Assembly (NCBI GenBank): GCA_018466975.1 | Contig: CM031554.1 | Coordinates: 1,612,001-1,676,000, forward strand | DNA length: 64,000 nucleotides | From: Sparassis latifolia | Taxonomy: Eukaryota; Basidiomycota; Agaricomycetes; Polyporales; Sparassidaceae | Direction of reading: 5' to 3' | Part shown: in pieces, positions 46,431-58,778 of the stretch | Position numbering within the stretch: the stretch's first letter is position 1 | How the letters are laid out: each line of letters starts with the position of its first letter | Translations under genes and position numbers: made by a program | The notes under the pieces: generated by a model | The model's database searches: none | Told to the model about the DNA's origin: nothing | Seen by the model: only the letters and a program-made list of their open reading frames with translations

Positions 46431-49400
46431 ATGTCTTCCTCGACACCATCCCCGAGGCCCCCCTGGCCACTCACCGCTCTTCTCCCCGGCCGTCTCCGCC
46501 AGGATCAGCAGATGCAGTACGACGACCTCGAAGCCCTCTACGAGCCCCGCGCTCTCCTCGCCCACGCTCCCTCCTTCACATACCCAAACAACTCTGCAGA
46601 CCATCTCCATTCTCCAGCGACGAATACCACTGCTTCCCGCTCTCGCCGCTCCTCGCTAGACCGCCCTCCCTGGCCGCCATACCCAGACCCGTTCAGCTCA
46701 GCGGAAGGTCTGCCGCGTCCGATGACTGCGCCAGCTACGCTTGCGCCTGCATCCGCCGATGACGCAGCCAAGCACGACGCAGCCAAGCACGTCTACCCGT
46801 GCGTCTCCTACACAGTGTACCCGCGTCTGTTGCTGACACACACACAGCGCAGCGCACGCTCATCACCGCGGCGCGTCCTCCTCGTCCTCTCTGGACATGT
46901 TTGATTACGAACAGGAGCTCCGGGACGAGGTCGCGGGTGCGGAAGCTGCGGGAATTCGACGCCGCGAGCTCGGCGTCCTGTTCAGCGATCTGCGCGTCGT
47001 CGGACTGAGCGCCTCTGCGACGTCGCAACCCACGTTCGGCTCGATGTTGAATCCGCTCTCGATTCTGGATGCGATCCAGTCGATGCGACATCCTGCTATG
47101 CGCGATATTCTTTCTGGCATCGATGGCGTCGTGCGCCCCGGCGAGATGCTTCGTGAGTGTCCTCTCTTGCTTTGATTTTTTCTCTCTTGCCTTGATTCCC
47201 GCTTTCTTGCCCTGAATTTCTCTTTGCTGCCTTGATTTTGTCTCTTTTGCCTCGATTTTACTCTCTCGCCTTGATTTTCTTTACTCCTTAATCCTTCACT
47301 GGTCTTCGGGAGCATGGTGCACTGCTCTTCTATCCGATCACATCATTTGTGATTCAGCAGATTGGCGTGGTTCTCGCATTGTTGGCAGAATGTCACCCGT
47401 CCTGCCTGGGTTGCGGGTATACCAGTGGATGCTTTAGCCGGCATTGGGCCCCTCGGCGCGCCCCGACGGCGGAGAGATCACGGCAGCCGCTCGCTGTCGG
47501 GAACTCCCAGGTAACCCTACATTAGGGTTTGTGCCTATCCGGCGTCGGTGGTTCGTTTAAGCGCTCGCGAGGGAGGCCAAGTACCGCGTACAGCCGGTTG
47601 TGTCGAGGTCGTTGACGCACTGGCTGTGGGTGCAGGGGAGAGCACGTCTCGTGTTGAGGTTTGATTTCATGTTAAGCTCGCAAGAACTGGCGACCGATTT
47701 CGGGATCAGATGGGATCGAACGTCTGGTACCCAAAGTTGCAGTGATTGATTTGATTTTCTGTGGAGATTTGAGGGATTTTTCCTTGATCCTTCCCGAGCG
47801 ATGAAGTTTTTTTTTCTCTCAGGCGGATGTTAGCACCGGAGTTCTGTGCAAGTCGATGATGTTGTGGGCGTATGCAGCAAGAATAGCCCCGCGCTGTGTC
47901 AGACCTGTTAGCTACCGTTCTCTCAAAACCTGGAAAATCTGGGTACAGTAAACTAACGTTTCGACTGGTCGCCTTGTTTCTGTTTTAATCAAATTTACTA
48001 GCCGTTAACTCATAAATCTCGCCCGCAGTGGTCCTCGGGCGCCCTGGGGCAGGATGCACGACGCTGCTGCGCACGCTGGCGAACCACCTGTATCCGACCG
48101 ACGCGCTGACGATCTCGGGCTCGCTCTCGTACTCGGGGTTCGGGCCTGCGGAGATCACGCACCAGTTCCGCGGGGACGTATCGTACTGCGGGGAGGACGA
48201 CGTGCACTTCCCGACGCTCACGGTGGACCATACGCTGGCATTTGCGACGAGCGCGCGTGCGCCTGCTGCTGCGGCTCGGCCGGCGGGGGTGTCGCGGGCT
48301 GCCTATGCGCGGACGCTGGTGGATCGGCTGCAGAAAGTGCTCGGCCTCTCGCATGTGAAGGACACGCTCGTCGGCGACGCGGAGGTGCGCGGCGTCAGTG
48401 GAGGCGAGAAGAAGCGTGTGTCCATTGCCGAGGATCTCGCGGGAAGAAGCGTACTTGGTTGCTGGGACAAGTGCGTCGTTTGTGTTCCTTCGGTGCTGGA
48501 TTTTAGCTGACTGTTTTTTTGTGTGCAGCTCTACCCGAGGCCTTGAGTAAGTTCTAGTTAGTGGGCATCTCCTTAGTTACTGACCCTGACATTTTGTGCA
48601 CAGCTCCTCCACTGCGCTGGAGTTCGTTCGCGCACTTCGCCAGCAGACGACTACACAGCGCTTGACTACTATTGCATCCCTGTACCAAGCCGGCGAGCCT
48701 TTGTATGCGCTATTCGACAAGGTGTGCATCCTCTATGAGGGCCGCATGGCATACTTCGGACCCGCCAGTGAGGCAAGAAGGTATTTTGAGGATATGGGTT
48801 ATGTCCCCGCCCATCGGCAGACGACGGCCGACTTCCTTGTCACAGGTGAGTACTACTCTCAAGCTCCGCCGCAGTTTATTTTATGTCAATTCAACTTTCT
48901 TAATATCACCTCTGTCTATCTGTTTCTTGCGATGTGTACTGACTCATGTCACAGTGACCGACCCGCATGCACGTATCCAGCGACCGCTGCCGGAGCTGCA
49001 TGCGCCCCCACCACGCACAGCGGCCGAGTTCGCCGCTCGCTTTGCCGCACACCCCCTCGCGCGCGTGAATCGCGCAGACATGGATGCCTTCCACGCCGCG
49101 CTGTCCCCGGCTGAGCGCAAGGCGTACGCCGCCAGCGCGCGCAAGGAGCGTGCGCGGGAATCGTTGTCGCACTGTCGGGCGCGCGACGCCAAGCGCGGTG
49201 CTGTTGCTCAAAGTGGGAAGGGCAAGGGACGAGGTGATGAAGAGGAGTGGGGGCGCGGCGGTGGGAACTTGGTGACCAGCGTGCCGATGCAGGTGCGCAT
49301 GCTGATGCTGCGGCGCGTGCAGATCCTCAAGGGCGCGTGGGTCGCGGTGTTGATCGAGCTCTCGTGCGTTGGCTGGCTTTTTTTGTTCGGTGGTGCGAGA

Positions 49401-52400
49401 TGGCTGATCGCTTATTCGGAAATGGCGCAGGTCGTTTGTGATTTTGGCTATTATTGTGGGCACGTCGTACCTGCGCCTCAAGCAGAACACCGAGGCGTTC
49501 TTCTCGCGCGAGAGCGTCATCTTCTTGTGCGTCCACCTTTTCCTGCCTTGGTTGCGCTCGTTGCTGATTATCCGTTATTCGTTTCTGCTGCGCTGATTGA
49601 CGCTACGCTTGTGATGACGCCCGCGATCTGTCACCGCGCCATCACCGATTTGAAACTCTTTCGCTGTCGACGCGTAGCGCGTACGTCTGGGCAGGCCTTT
49701 CGACTATGGCAGAGATCCCGACGTCTTTCGCGCAACGACCCATCGTGCTCCGCCAGTCCCGTGCAGCGCTGTACCGCCCGTTCGTTGAATCGCTCGCGCT
49801 CACGCTTGTGGACATCCCGATCACGTTTGTCACGATGGTGCTGTTTTCGTTCACGCTGTATTTCTTAGTTGGCTTCCAGCAGACGGCTGGACAGGCAATG
49901 TGAGTACTTTTTTTGGCAATTTATAGTCTTGGTTTCGGTTACGTTCGAATTCCTATCTCCACCACTCGAATCGAAATTCTTTTGCGTGATGTGCTGACGT
50001 CTGCTCGCAGGGTGTTCATGTTATATCTGTTTACGATGACGGTCGCTATGAAGGCATGGTTCCGCACGCTCACGGCTGCGTTCAACGATCCTGCGCCTGC
50101 GCAGGCGGCTGCCGGTGTGTCTATGCTCTTCCTGGTGCTCTACACGGGTTACCCTGTCCCGGAGCCGTATATTCCCCGTGCGCTTCGCTGGATCTCATAC
50201 ATCAACGTACGTTTTGTCTTCCATTCTCTACTATTTCATTTGCTGACGAGTCGCCGTCTCTTTTCTGCCATCGAACTGATGTTGATGCACCGGACTGTGT
50301 ATCTGCCGGCTTGAATCGGGTCTTGCGCTTTGGGATGGGCCTACGCGGGTTGCAGCCACTCAAGTACGCTTACGAGGGACTTATGGTGAACGAGTTCCAT
50401 ACGCAGAATGCGACATGCTCGTCGCTCATTCCTTCGGGCGCGGCATATGCGGGAGTCAGTATCCTCAACCAGGCATGTTCTGCAGTGGGCTCCCTCCCCG
50501 GCCAGGCCACTGTGTCTGGCGCGCGCTACGCTCTGCTCAACAACGGTTTCTCATACCGTCACCTGTGGCGGGTGCGTTTTGCTCCGACTTTGTATCTCTG
50601 TTCGCTACTGATTGTGGAGACCTGCAGAATTATGCCATCGTGTGTATGTTCGGCGTCGCGTTCATCTGCAGCTTTCTGCTCTTCACCGAGCTCAACACTG
50701 GCACTGCAAGCGAGACGTCTGTCGTGCTCTATGCCCGTCGCCGGCGCCGCCCCTCCTCTTCTGGCGCGTCGTCATCTCTCAAGGGTAAGGCTCCGGACGT
50801 TGTGCCCGCGAAAGACGTTGAGAAGGGTGACGGCGACTCGTCCCCCGCGTCTGCTGAGTTCCCCATTGTGACGAACCAGTCGGGCATGGTCGAGATCGAG
50901 CTCTCGCGTATGGACCGGCCTGTGGCACAGCGCCCGGCTTTGCCGAAGATCAAGGGAGACGTCTTTTCGTGGCAGCAGCTGTGCTACACCGTTCCGCTTC
51001 CCGGTGGGCGCTCGCGCATGTTGCTCGAGGACGTGTCTGGGTACGTCGTTCCTGGGAAGCTCACCGCGCTCATGGGTGAGTCTGGTGCGGGAAAGGTGCG
51101 TGAGCCGTTTTACTTTTGTGGCGAGTTTCTCAAACGGCTGGATGTGGCAGACGACACTGCTGAATGTGCTCTCGGAGCGCACGACTGGGGGTGTGGTTAC
51201 TGGTCAGCGGTTCCTCGATGGCCAGCCGCTCCCGCTAGACTTCCATGCGCGAACGTGAGTACTCTGTTTAGGGACGGGGATTTATAGCTAATCCAAGCGT
51301 GCATATAGTGGATATTGTCAGCAGATGGACGTTCACCTGTCGTCGACGACTGTCCGGGAGGCACTCCTGTTCTCAGCGAAGCTCCGCCAACCTCAGTCCG
51401 TCCCGCTCGCTGAGAAGGAAGCTTTGTGCGTGCCTCTTGTGCGGAGCCGTGTGGATGCTAGCTAACACTATGCGTTATGCAGCGTAGACGAGTGTCTGCA
51501 GATGTGTGGGCTTGAGGAGTACGCGGACGCGATCGTCGGCACGCTCAACGGCGAACTGCGCAAGCGCACGACCGTCGGCGTGGAGCTCGTCGCGAAGGTG
51601 CGTGGCTCGGGAACGCACCGGTGAACGTCGAGCTTACGCTGGTTTGGTGCAGCCGTCGTTGATTTTCCTAGACGAACCAACTTCCGGGCTCGACTCGCAG
51701 AGCGCGTGGGCGGTCATGAGCTTCCTACGTGATTTGGCGGATAATGGCCTGTCGATTGTGTGCACGTACGTGTTTGGCTCGCAATGTGTTGCGAGCTTTT
51801 TACCGACTTTGAGCTTGGCAATGACAGGATCCACCAGCCTTCGGCAGAACTGTTTGAGGTACATCACAAGCGCACTCCTGTCGCAGGAAACGGTATTGAC
51901 AGATTGTGATTCAATCAGGTGTTTGACCGTCTGTTGCTGCTGCGCAAGGGTGGACAGACGGTCTACTTTGGCGACCTCGGCGAAAAGTCCTGCAAGGTAA
52001 TCGAGTACTTCGAGCGCAACGGCTCTCGGCCTTGCGGCGATATGGAAAATCCGTCAGTCGAAGTTCCCCCATTCGCTCAAGTAATATACTTATCGATTGC
52101 TGCAGTGCTGAGTTCATCCTCGACGCCATCGGTGCCGGTGCGACAGCGTCGTCCGATATCGACTGGTACGAGGTTTGGAAGCAGTGCAGAGAGGCGCAAG
52201 ACCTGCAGATGGAACTCGCCCTGATCTGCAAGGAAGGCCGTACGCGCCCGCCAATCAAAGCCACCCTCACGGGACACTTTGCCACGTCGTGGATCTATCA
52301 ACTGTATGCATTGGTGATGCGGGACTACCAAAACCGCTGGCGGGATCCGGTGTATATCATCGCCAAACTGGGGGTGAACATCCTCTGTGGTCTCGTACTC

Positions 52401-53608
52401 GGCTTCACGTACTTCAAGACGAAGAATACTCAACAAGCTAATCAAAACAAAATATTTGTACGTGCCGTGCTTCGTCGTTGTAGCCGAGTAAATCTCATTC
52501 GCGGTTGTGCAGACAATCTACATTTCGAGTTTCCTTGCTGCGCCTATCGTCGACCAGCTCCAGATTCCTTTCATTGACATGCGCAACCTATACGAGATCC
52601 GCGAGCGACATAGCCGTATGTATGGTTGGACGGCCATGGTCACTTCGCAGCTCCTTGTCGAGGTGCCATGGAACATGGTTGGGTCTGCACTTTTCTTCTG
52701 CTGCTGGTATTGGACTGTGGGCTTTCCGACGGACCGCGCCGGCTTTTCGTTCTTGCTCTTTGCTGTCATTTACCCTATTTATTGGACTGCTTTCGGTCAG
52801 GTGGGTGCCGTTCATTATGCTAGCTACCTGGACTTCGCTAATGCCGTATTCAGGCTATGGCGGCGATGTGCCCTAACGCCGAAATTGCTTCTCTCGTTTT
52901 CAGCTCGCTGTTCGCTTTTCAGATTGCATTGTGCGTGCCTTCCAGCTGGTCGTCTGAGATTGTTGTCTAACTTTGATCGTAACAGCGACGGCGTACTGCA
53001 ACCATACAAGTCTCTAGGATGGTGGAAGTGGATGTACCATTTGTCCCCTTCAACGTACTTCATGGAAGGGCTTCTCGGCCAAGGTGATATTTTTGCCCAT
53101 GGTGTTTTTACTGTCGTCTCACGGATATCTCGTAGCTGTCGGGAAGCACCCGATCGTCTGCGCTCCCGTGGAGTACGTGAACATCAATCCACCGTCGGGC
53201 AAGACCTGCATGCAGTACATGGGGCCCTACATATCTTCTGTCGGTGGTTACCTGACAAACCCGAACGCGTCAAGTAGTTGCCATTATTGCGCGTATAGCA
53301 CCACCGATCAGTACCTTCATACATTCAACTTCTCGTACGGCCACCACTGGCGAGACTTTGGCATTTTCTTCGTATTCACTTTGGTTAACGTGAGTCTTTC
53401 TTCCACTTATCTTCGATTCTTTCGGGTTTGATGCGTCACTCTGCGAGTACACCGTTTCTCACATGTCTACCTGCAGGTCATCGCCATCTATTTATTCTTG
53501 TTCTTATTCCGAATCCAGTCGGAAAACCCATTGTCATTGTTGAGGAAACGCTTCGTCGCTCATTGGAGATGGCTCCGACAAATATCTAATGCTCATACTA
53601 CTGCATAG
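46431..53608 (+). CDS. PDR-type ABC transporter (ABCG full transporter)
   Basis: Twenty-three exons, starting 46431-46798, 46848-47152, 48029-48470, 48529-48546, 48604-48845, 48955-49363, 49431-49526, 49678-49899, 50011-50206, 50356-50571, 50628-51095 and ending 53136-53389, 53477-53608, encode 1598 residues, normal for this family. Plasma-membrane ATP-driven exporter of drugs, lipids or secondary metabolites. Layout is (NBD-TMD)x2: Walker [10 protein letters not shown] (NBD1), signature [34 protein letters not shown]1; then Walker A GESGAGKTT (NBD2), signature region [15 protein letters not shown], Walker [19 protein letters not shown]2 with [16 protein letters not shown] and a Cys-containing loop [11 protein letters not shown]. 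Fungal PDR NBD2 normally reads VEQRKR, here GELRKR. An 876-nt intron lies just before the first Walker A. All phases are consistent. Confidence 0.93.
47161..47279. repeat. Minisatellite inside ABC transporter intron 2
   Basis: About six imperfect copies of a roughly 20-bp unit of the type TCTCTTGCCTTGATTTT run through the start of the 876-nt intron 47153-48028. Copies vary by one to a few bases. The array is C/T-rich on the plus strand, like an extended polypyrimidine tract. Confidence 0.75.
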
Positions 53609-53832
53609 TGGACAGATAATGGACTTGTACAATTATAATACAAAGATCTAGAGTACTGTGCTGTATGAAGTAGTCGGTTTGTCGTCGTGCGTCCAGTTGC
53701 AGCCGAGGCGATAGATACACGTGCCTTCGCGTCCATAGATTCGTCGAGACAATCAGCAGAAACTTCAGGCATGCAATCGATACAGCAGTTTGTGATTGTA
53801 CAACGTCTCCGTCGGGCTTCCCAATTTCCACG

Positions 53833-55392
53833 TTACGCCGTCTTCCTAGGAAGGGCCTTCCAGCCTTTCTTCAAGCCCATGCGCTCTGTCAGACTTGACG
53901 GCATGCAGTACACAGGGTCAAGGTCGTCCAAACCCGGATAACCAAGGATGGAGAGTCCTACAAGGCGCAGCACAAAATCGTCCGTCAGCACAGCCCTTAC
54001 AGAGGACAAGATCAAGCATATAACGGAGGTATTCACCCGCAACACCGAAGAGTGTGTGGAAGACGTCAGGTTGGTCCCCTGGCCTATCAGCGATCCCTCC
54101 ATTGTCCGGATCCTGCTCGTCCGCACAGCTAGTCAAGTTTCTACACTCTCAGGGGGAATTTCAGTGCGCACCTGAGCGGAAAGGATGAACGAGGTCAGTT
54201 TATCCGCGTCAATCCATGGGACCTTGTTCAATATCGAAAGCGACGAGAGCACCCAGAAACTGTAGCACACCTGAGAGATAAAATCAGATACTCTAGCAGA
54301 GGTATGAGCAGACGATTGGCTTACATCTTCCAACTTCTCCGGCCGGCCATTCAACCCGCCGTTGGGGAGTTGCCGTTCCGCAAGCCACCATGCGAGCGTC
54401 TCCTGGTCAATGACGTCGAGCCTGTCCAGAATAGCAAGCGCAGCCGTACATACGAACACTACAGAGAACCGCTTAGCAATATGACCGCTGACGCCAAAGG
54501 GAGGAAGCACTGCCTGTTCGAGAGGGTGACCTTATCCTCGATGTGCAGACGAAATAACAGGGACTATACCCTTGTGAATCCATTCGTAGGATATATAAAA
54601 TGAAAGGGGTAGATCCTCTGCTCATCTTATACCCAAGAACCAGACGGTGCCAAAGGCAGGAATTGAACGTGGAACGTGAAATCACCTTGAGCTGCGTGAC
54701 TTTCCGCACCAACACACGCACCGAATCCGCCGTCAAAATTCTTGCAAAGCTTGATGTATCCCACTGTCTTCTCCACATCAAGCTCGCTCAGACGGCCGAT
54801 CAGCGAAAGCGCATTGACCGCGCAATATAGAAATCGCGTGTCTGTCTCTCCGAAGGAATCACCTGCGAACACTCCGGATGGCTGTTGGAGGGAAAGAATG
54901 ACTGTTCAAACCCCTTCCAGATGAGTAAGAAAAGCACGGCGGCGAATATGACTCACACTTTGTCACACGAGGTACGTCGAGTCTGTCTAGTGCGTCTTGA
55001 ATGACAAGAATCTGTATTGCGCTCAACGTTGATAGCATGTGTGCATCGTGATCGGGATGAGCCCCAAACCCTCCTATAGATCGCGTATGTCGAATGAGCC
55101 TAGGCTAAAGTGTATGCCAGAGAGAATAAACCTAACCTACTTCGTTGTCCCAGCAGCTCATGACGAACTCGATCATCTCTTCGCGGTCCAAAGCGTCTTT
55201 GTGATTCATAACGCAGAGTGCTGTAAGACCCCAGTAGATGGCATTCATCCGCAGGTGGGCAGTGAGATGGTAAACCAGGTCATCTTTGTTCTTCAAAGGA
55301 GGTCAGAGCGTAGAATCGCTAATCCACTGACATACCTTTCCCAAAGATTGTATGTAATTGACATGCAGGGGGATGTCCAGCTCTGGCGACAT
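53833..55392 (-). CDS. BET2: Rab geranylgeranyltransferase beta subunit
   Basis: Eight minus-strand exons: 55392-55336, 55290-55137, 55073-54957, 54901-54686, 54458-54325, 54270-54172, 54112-54037, 53957-53833; 325 residues. Type II geranylgeranyltransferase adds C20 lipids to C-terminal cysteines of Rab GTPases with the alpha subunit Bet4 and the escort protein. Seen: prenyltransferase repeats [77 protein letters not shown] and [20 protein letters not shown]. The zinc ligands are the Asp and Cys in EDVCYSFW and the His in [12 protein letters not shown]. Intron 4 is 227 nt, longer than the others. The short gap to the ABC gene (224 bp) is convergent. Lengths and motifs exclude the farnesyl and GGTase I beta subunits, which are longer. 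Confidence 0.93.
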
Positions 55393-55850
55393 CTTGGATT
55401 GCTTTGAGGAAAAATTCCGAGATTCGTAGGGAGTAAGTCACTTCGTAAATTCAAGCTGGCTTCGGAGTCTGAGGACTACAACTTCTCAGTCCCGGCCCCT
55501 GATTAGCGCGTTGAGTCAGCACGTGACTGACGCGTCGCGACGCGTCTGTCAGAAGGCTAGACTTTCACCGATATATCAATTGAAGGTATCGCAACAAACC
55601 GAATCATAACATCGCGACCTCGTTACATCATCACCGAACTTTGCGCCCGCGTTTGATTGTGGAAAAATCTTCAGCCGAACCAGGTTCCGTGTGTACCATC
55701 TATTCTGTCGTACGCTCGAAAACAACAAGTAGGTAAGGGTATCATATGGCATGTGGTACAGTGCGAAAAATACAGTAAATAAATAATGACATGCAGCAAT
55801 GGAGAGGCTTTTGATCGATGGACAACGTTCCTATTCCTTCTATCGAGAAA
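55393..55850. other. Intergenic, BET2 promoter side
   Basis: About 460 bases between the BET2 start codon and the stop of the leftward cyclin gene. Contains an ACGCGTCGCGACGCGT near-palindrome at about 55530-55546, possibly an MluI-type (MCB-like) cell-cycle element. No gene seen. Confidence 0.45.
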
Positions 55851-56795
55851 TCACACCAGCACCGCGGTGGCAGCGGTAAAGCATGGGTGGTAATGTGCAT
55901 TATTGCAGGCATCTGAAGCGGGGATGGGGAACGCCCTGAGCAGCTCGAGCGCCGCGGACATCTGGTGCGACTGCGTCGCATCGGTGTGTGCGTCGGCAAT
56001 GTGGTGGAGCGATGGCTTGAAGGGTGTGGACGCATCTGATGCATGTGGCGGGGTGCACGGAGATTGAGAAGACATGAACGACTCGTCCGAATCAGAGTCG
56101 AGATCGCTTGAATCGTACGAGCCGCTCGAGAACCCGCGGCGGTTGGGAAGCGGTGTGCGTGCGCGTGTGCGCGTGGGGGGGCCAGCGCGCTGGGGCAACG
56201 CTACGGCATCCACGTGCTGCGCGAGTTCTGCTTCGCTCACCCAGAGCTCAAAGTCGAGTACTTCCAGGAACTCCCGCTCAATCCGACCAATGTCCCGTAT
56301 CCCGAACACGCCTGAGCAGGCGGCCCAGTGCACGTTCTTCAGCACCTGGTCGTTCAGGTACTTGTTCGCGGCGATCAGCGCGCCGAGGAAGACGCGCTCG
56401 CACGCCCACGTCTCGACCGGGATCTGGATATGTGGCCTCGCGCGCACGATGTAAACGAGGGTGGTGAGGAGTACGGGGACCTTGACGTCGGCTTTGTGGA
56501 TGACGTCTGCCACGAAGGTGGTGAACGCGCCGTGGTGGGAGTCCCGGGAGACAGAACGGCCGCGGGTGGAAGTGGATGCGCGTCCCATCGAGAAGTCAAC
56601 TGTCTTGATAACGTTCTCGACTACGTGCTCTGTAGATGAGGTCAGTCAGACATGGGAAGAGACGCAATCTGGACGAGTAGGAAACTTACCAATGAGAACA
56701 CGAGTGACGGGGATATCGTGCATCTGCATGAGAGCAGCGGGGTGAAGAGAAGTGTCGATGAGGCTTGCGCCGTGGAGGGTGAAATTGCCAACCAT
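55851..56795 (-). CDS. PHO80/Pcl-like cyclin
   Basis: Two minus-strand exons, 56795-56690 and 56629-55851, encode 294 residues. Residues about 60-165 form a PHO80-type cyclin box: FTTFVADVIHKADVKVPVL, TTLVYIVRARPHI, WACERVFLGALIAANKYLND, NVHWAACSGVFGIRDIGRIE, REFLEVLDFELWVSEAEL. Such cyclins pair with Pho85/CDK5-type kinases and act in cell cycle, polarity, or phosphate and nutrient control. The C-terminus is Ser-rich (SGSYDSSDLDSDSDESFMSS) and probably phosphorylated. The start MVGNFTLHGASLIDTSLHPA is the first ATG in frame, and the intron is phase 1. Pcl1/2-type rather than Pho80 itself is likely because the box is followed by a long tail. Confidence 0.88.
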
Positions 56796-57712
56796 CGTGG
56801 ATGAGAGGGTATTGATGAGATGCAGATGTCGGACGAGAAGTGAACCAGGAGTGATGGTCACGTTTTAAACTCTGCATGGCCACTTCGAGGATAATAGAAC
56901 AGCTGAGTGGCGCTGTGGGCGTGGCCGCTGTGAGCCCCCGCCACACAGGCTGTGTGACGGAAGCCCGCAGCAGCCGCCGAGACCTTGCGACGTGTGCCAG
57001 CCAATCGTGTAGCTTCGTACGTCTGGCTATGAAAGAGATCTGGCGCCGTTCGCGACGATTATTCGTCTCGGACATAAGTTACTTACTGTATGCTCTCAAA
57101 CTCGGGTCGGCGATCTATAGCTCCCCTTTTCTTCGTTACACCTCGGGTTCTGCATACATGCCATTCGGCTGGTGTGATTGTTGGGGTGTCGAGCTGGAGT
57201 CTGCAAACGTCCTGAACAAGTGTTGCAATTCGCCACGCCGACGGAACTGAGTGCTTTCGAGGTAGCGCTGCAGAACAACGTGCAGATATCGCCAGGATAT
57301 CGCTGTCGACTCCAGCCAGATAGAACCAGCCCATCGAGAGTCCATTTAAAAGTGGAGATTAGCCATAGATATCCTGCTACATTCACAGCTCGGTCCTCGA
57401 GACATGCGAACCGTTCCTCAAGGCTTCACATTGGAGTCTAGGCCTACTGGTCGTGAGCAAGGAGACTCCTTGTAAAGCGTGTCATGCTGTCGTATGGCTG
57501 TGATCATGATATCAATTCTCTGCCTGGAATATATCTTGGGCCCGGAGCCAATCAGGACGCCAAGTCACAAGCCAGACGTGAATCTCCCAAAAATAGACAT
57601 CGTACTTGTGCTTCATGTTCTTTTTTAATTTTTAGTTTTTTCTCTGTGTTTCTCTCGCTCACAAGATAGGTCTCTAAGTGCTCATATTTTATCTTTCCCA
57701 GCAAGGAACACT
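56796..57712. other. Divergent intergenic region
   Basis: About 0.9 kb between the leftward cyclin gene and the rightward uncharacterised gene, holding both promoters. The right end is T-rich (57618-57660), as in fungal 5' leaders. No gene supported. Confidence 0.5.
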
Positions 57713-58778
57713 ATGTCGGATGATCATGAGACGAAACCCAGGGCAATTCTAGACGATCTCTCATCTTCACTTCCGTCTGAAAGCTTCATTTCTATCCTCG
57801 AAAGACACGTCCATCCCGCACTTGTTTCTTTACCACTACAACAGCGCAGAAACATATCTCGGATCCTTCGTAAAACCCAGCAGGAACGCAATGACATTTG
57901 GCACGTTGTCTGTCAGGTAGACTGACGATGTGAAGGCATTGGAGAAAAGCTGTCGTCGAGACTAGACGAATTGTTTCGTGGAGCAGGCTGAGATAAGGAT
58001 ATCCCTTCATACAGAGAAATGGCTTCCGTTCCTATGGCAAGTAGGCGTAGAGAAGGGTTTGGAAATGCATCTGGTGCACAAACGTCTACTGCTCTGTCAG
58101 AGCATGATCAATCGGATGATACATTCTGGTACTAACTTGGTGAGTGTCGCTGGCATTCCAGTTGTGTCACGCCCCAGATTACAACACTACTGGTGCCAGG
58201 TTTGGGTTCTGTGACCAGGACGACACAATCTGGATTTCAGACATAGAAGTATGTTATCAAAAGTTCGGGACCGTCGAACTTCCCCACTACTGGATCTGGG
58301 TGGAGCTCATGTTGGCCTCAATCCACACAATAATAAGGATCTTGCCGCAAGTATGATTTCCGACTGCGAAGGTTTGAATATACTCCCAAGGTTGGAGAGG
58401 AAACTGACGAGAATCCATGGTATGATTCTTGGATCTCCCCGCTCATATCCATTTCTCAAGGCTAAGGATGAAGATGAGGCAGAGGATGGTGATTTTGCCG
58501 GTGAATATGACTCCGCGGGCTATTCTAACACTCATTGGACCGATGCGACAAAGGCAGCCGTCCCAACCTTACGCGAGCTATTTCAGTCCTCTCCGATTCG
58601 AGCATTTGAAGCCACACCGACCTCGGCCCTCTACAAATCTCTTGTCCGTGTCTCACCCGATCTGCGCCCTATGCTGCTCGACGTGGTTCGTAGGCGGGTG
58701 CAGAATGACGAAGACAAAGTCAAGGTCTCGTTCTTGTGGGATGATATCGCAAAAATATTGTCTAATCCAGCAGAGTGA
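57713..58778 (+). CDS. Uncharacterised protein, four-exon model
   Basis: Preferred exons: 57713-57916, 57987-58040, 58162-58248 and 58338-58778, giving 261 residues with consistent phases. I do not recognise the family. Visible parts: an N-terminal helical segment (FISILERHVHPALVSLPLQQ, RRNISRILRKTQQERND), a short middle, and a C-terminal half with HGMILGSPRSYPFLKAKDED, an acidic stretch, LRELFQSSPIRAFEATP and a closing helix DLRPMLLDVVRRRVQND. The second intron (58041-58161) is the weak point. An alternative model reads through part of it and needs a 22-nt intron at 58140-58161, which is shorter than expected for basidiomycetes. The surrounding DNA is repeat-rich, so a lineage-specific gene is plausible. 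Confidence 0.5.

Noticed and set aside
58140..58161. A 22-nt intron GTGAGT...CCAG in the gene at 57713-58778
   Set aside because: Too short for a basidiomycete intron; a 121-nt intron ending at the same acceptor also keeps frame.
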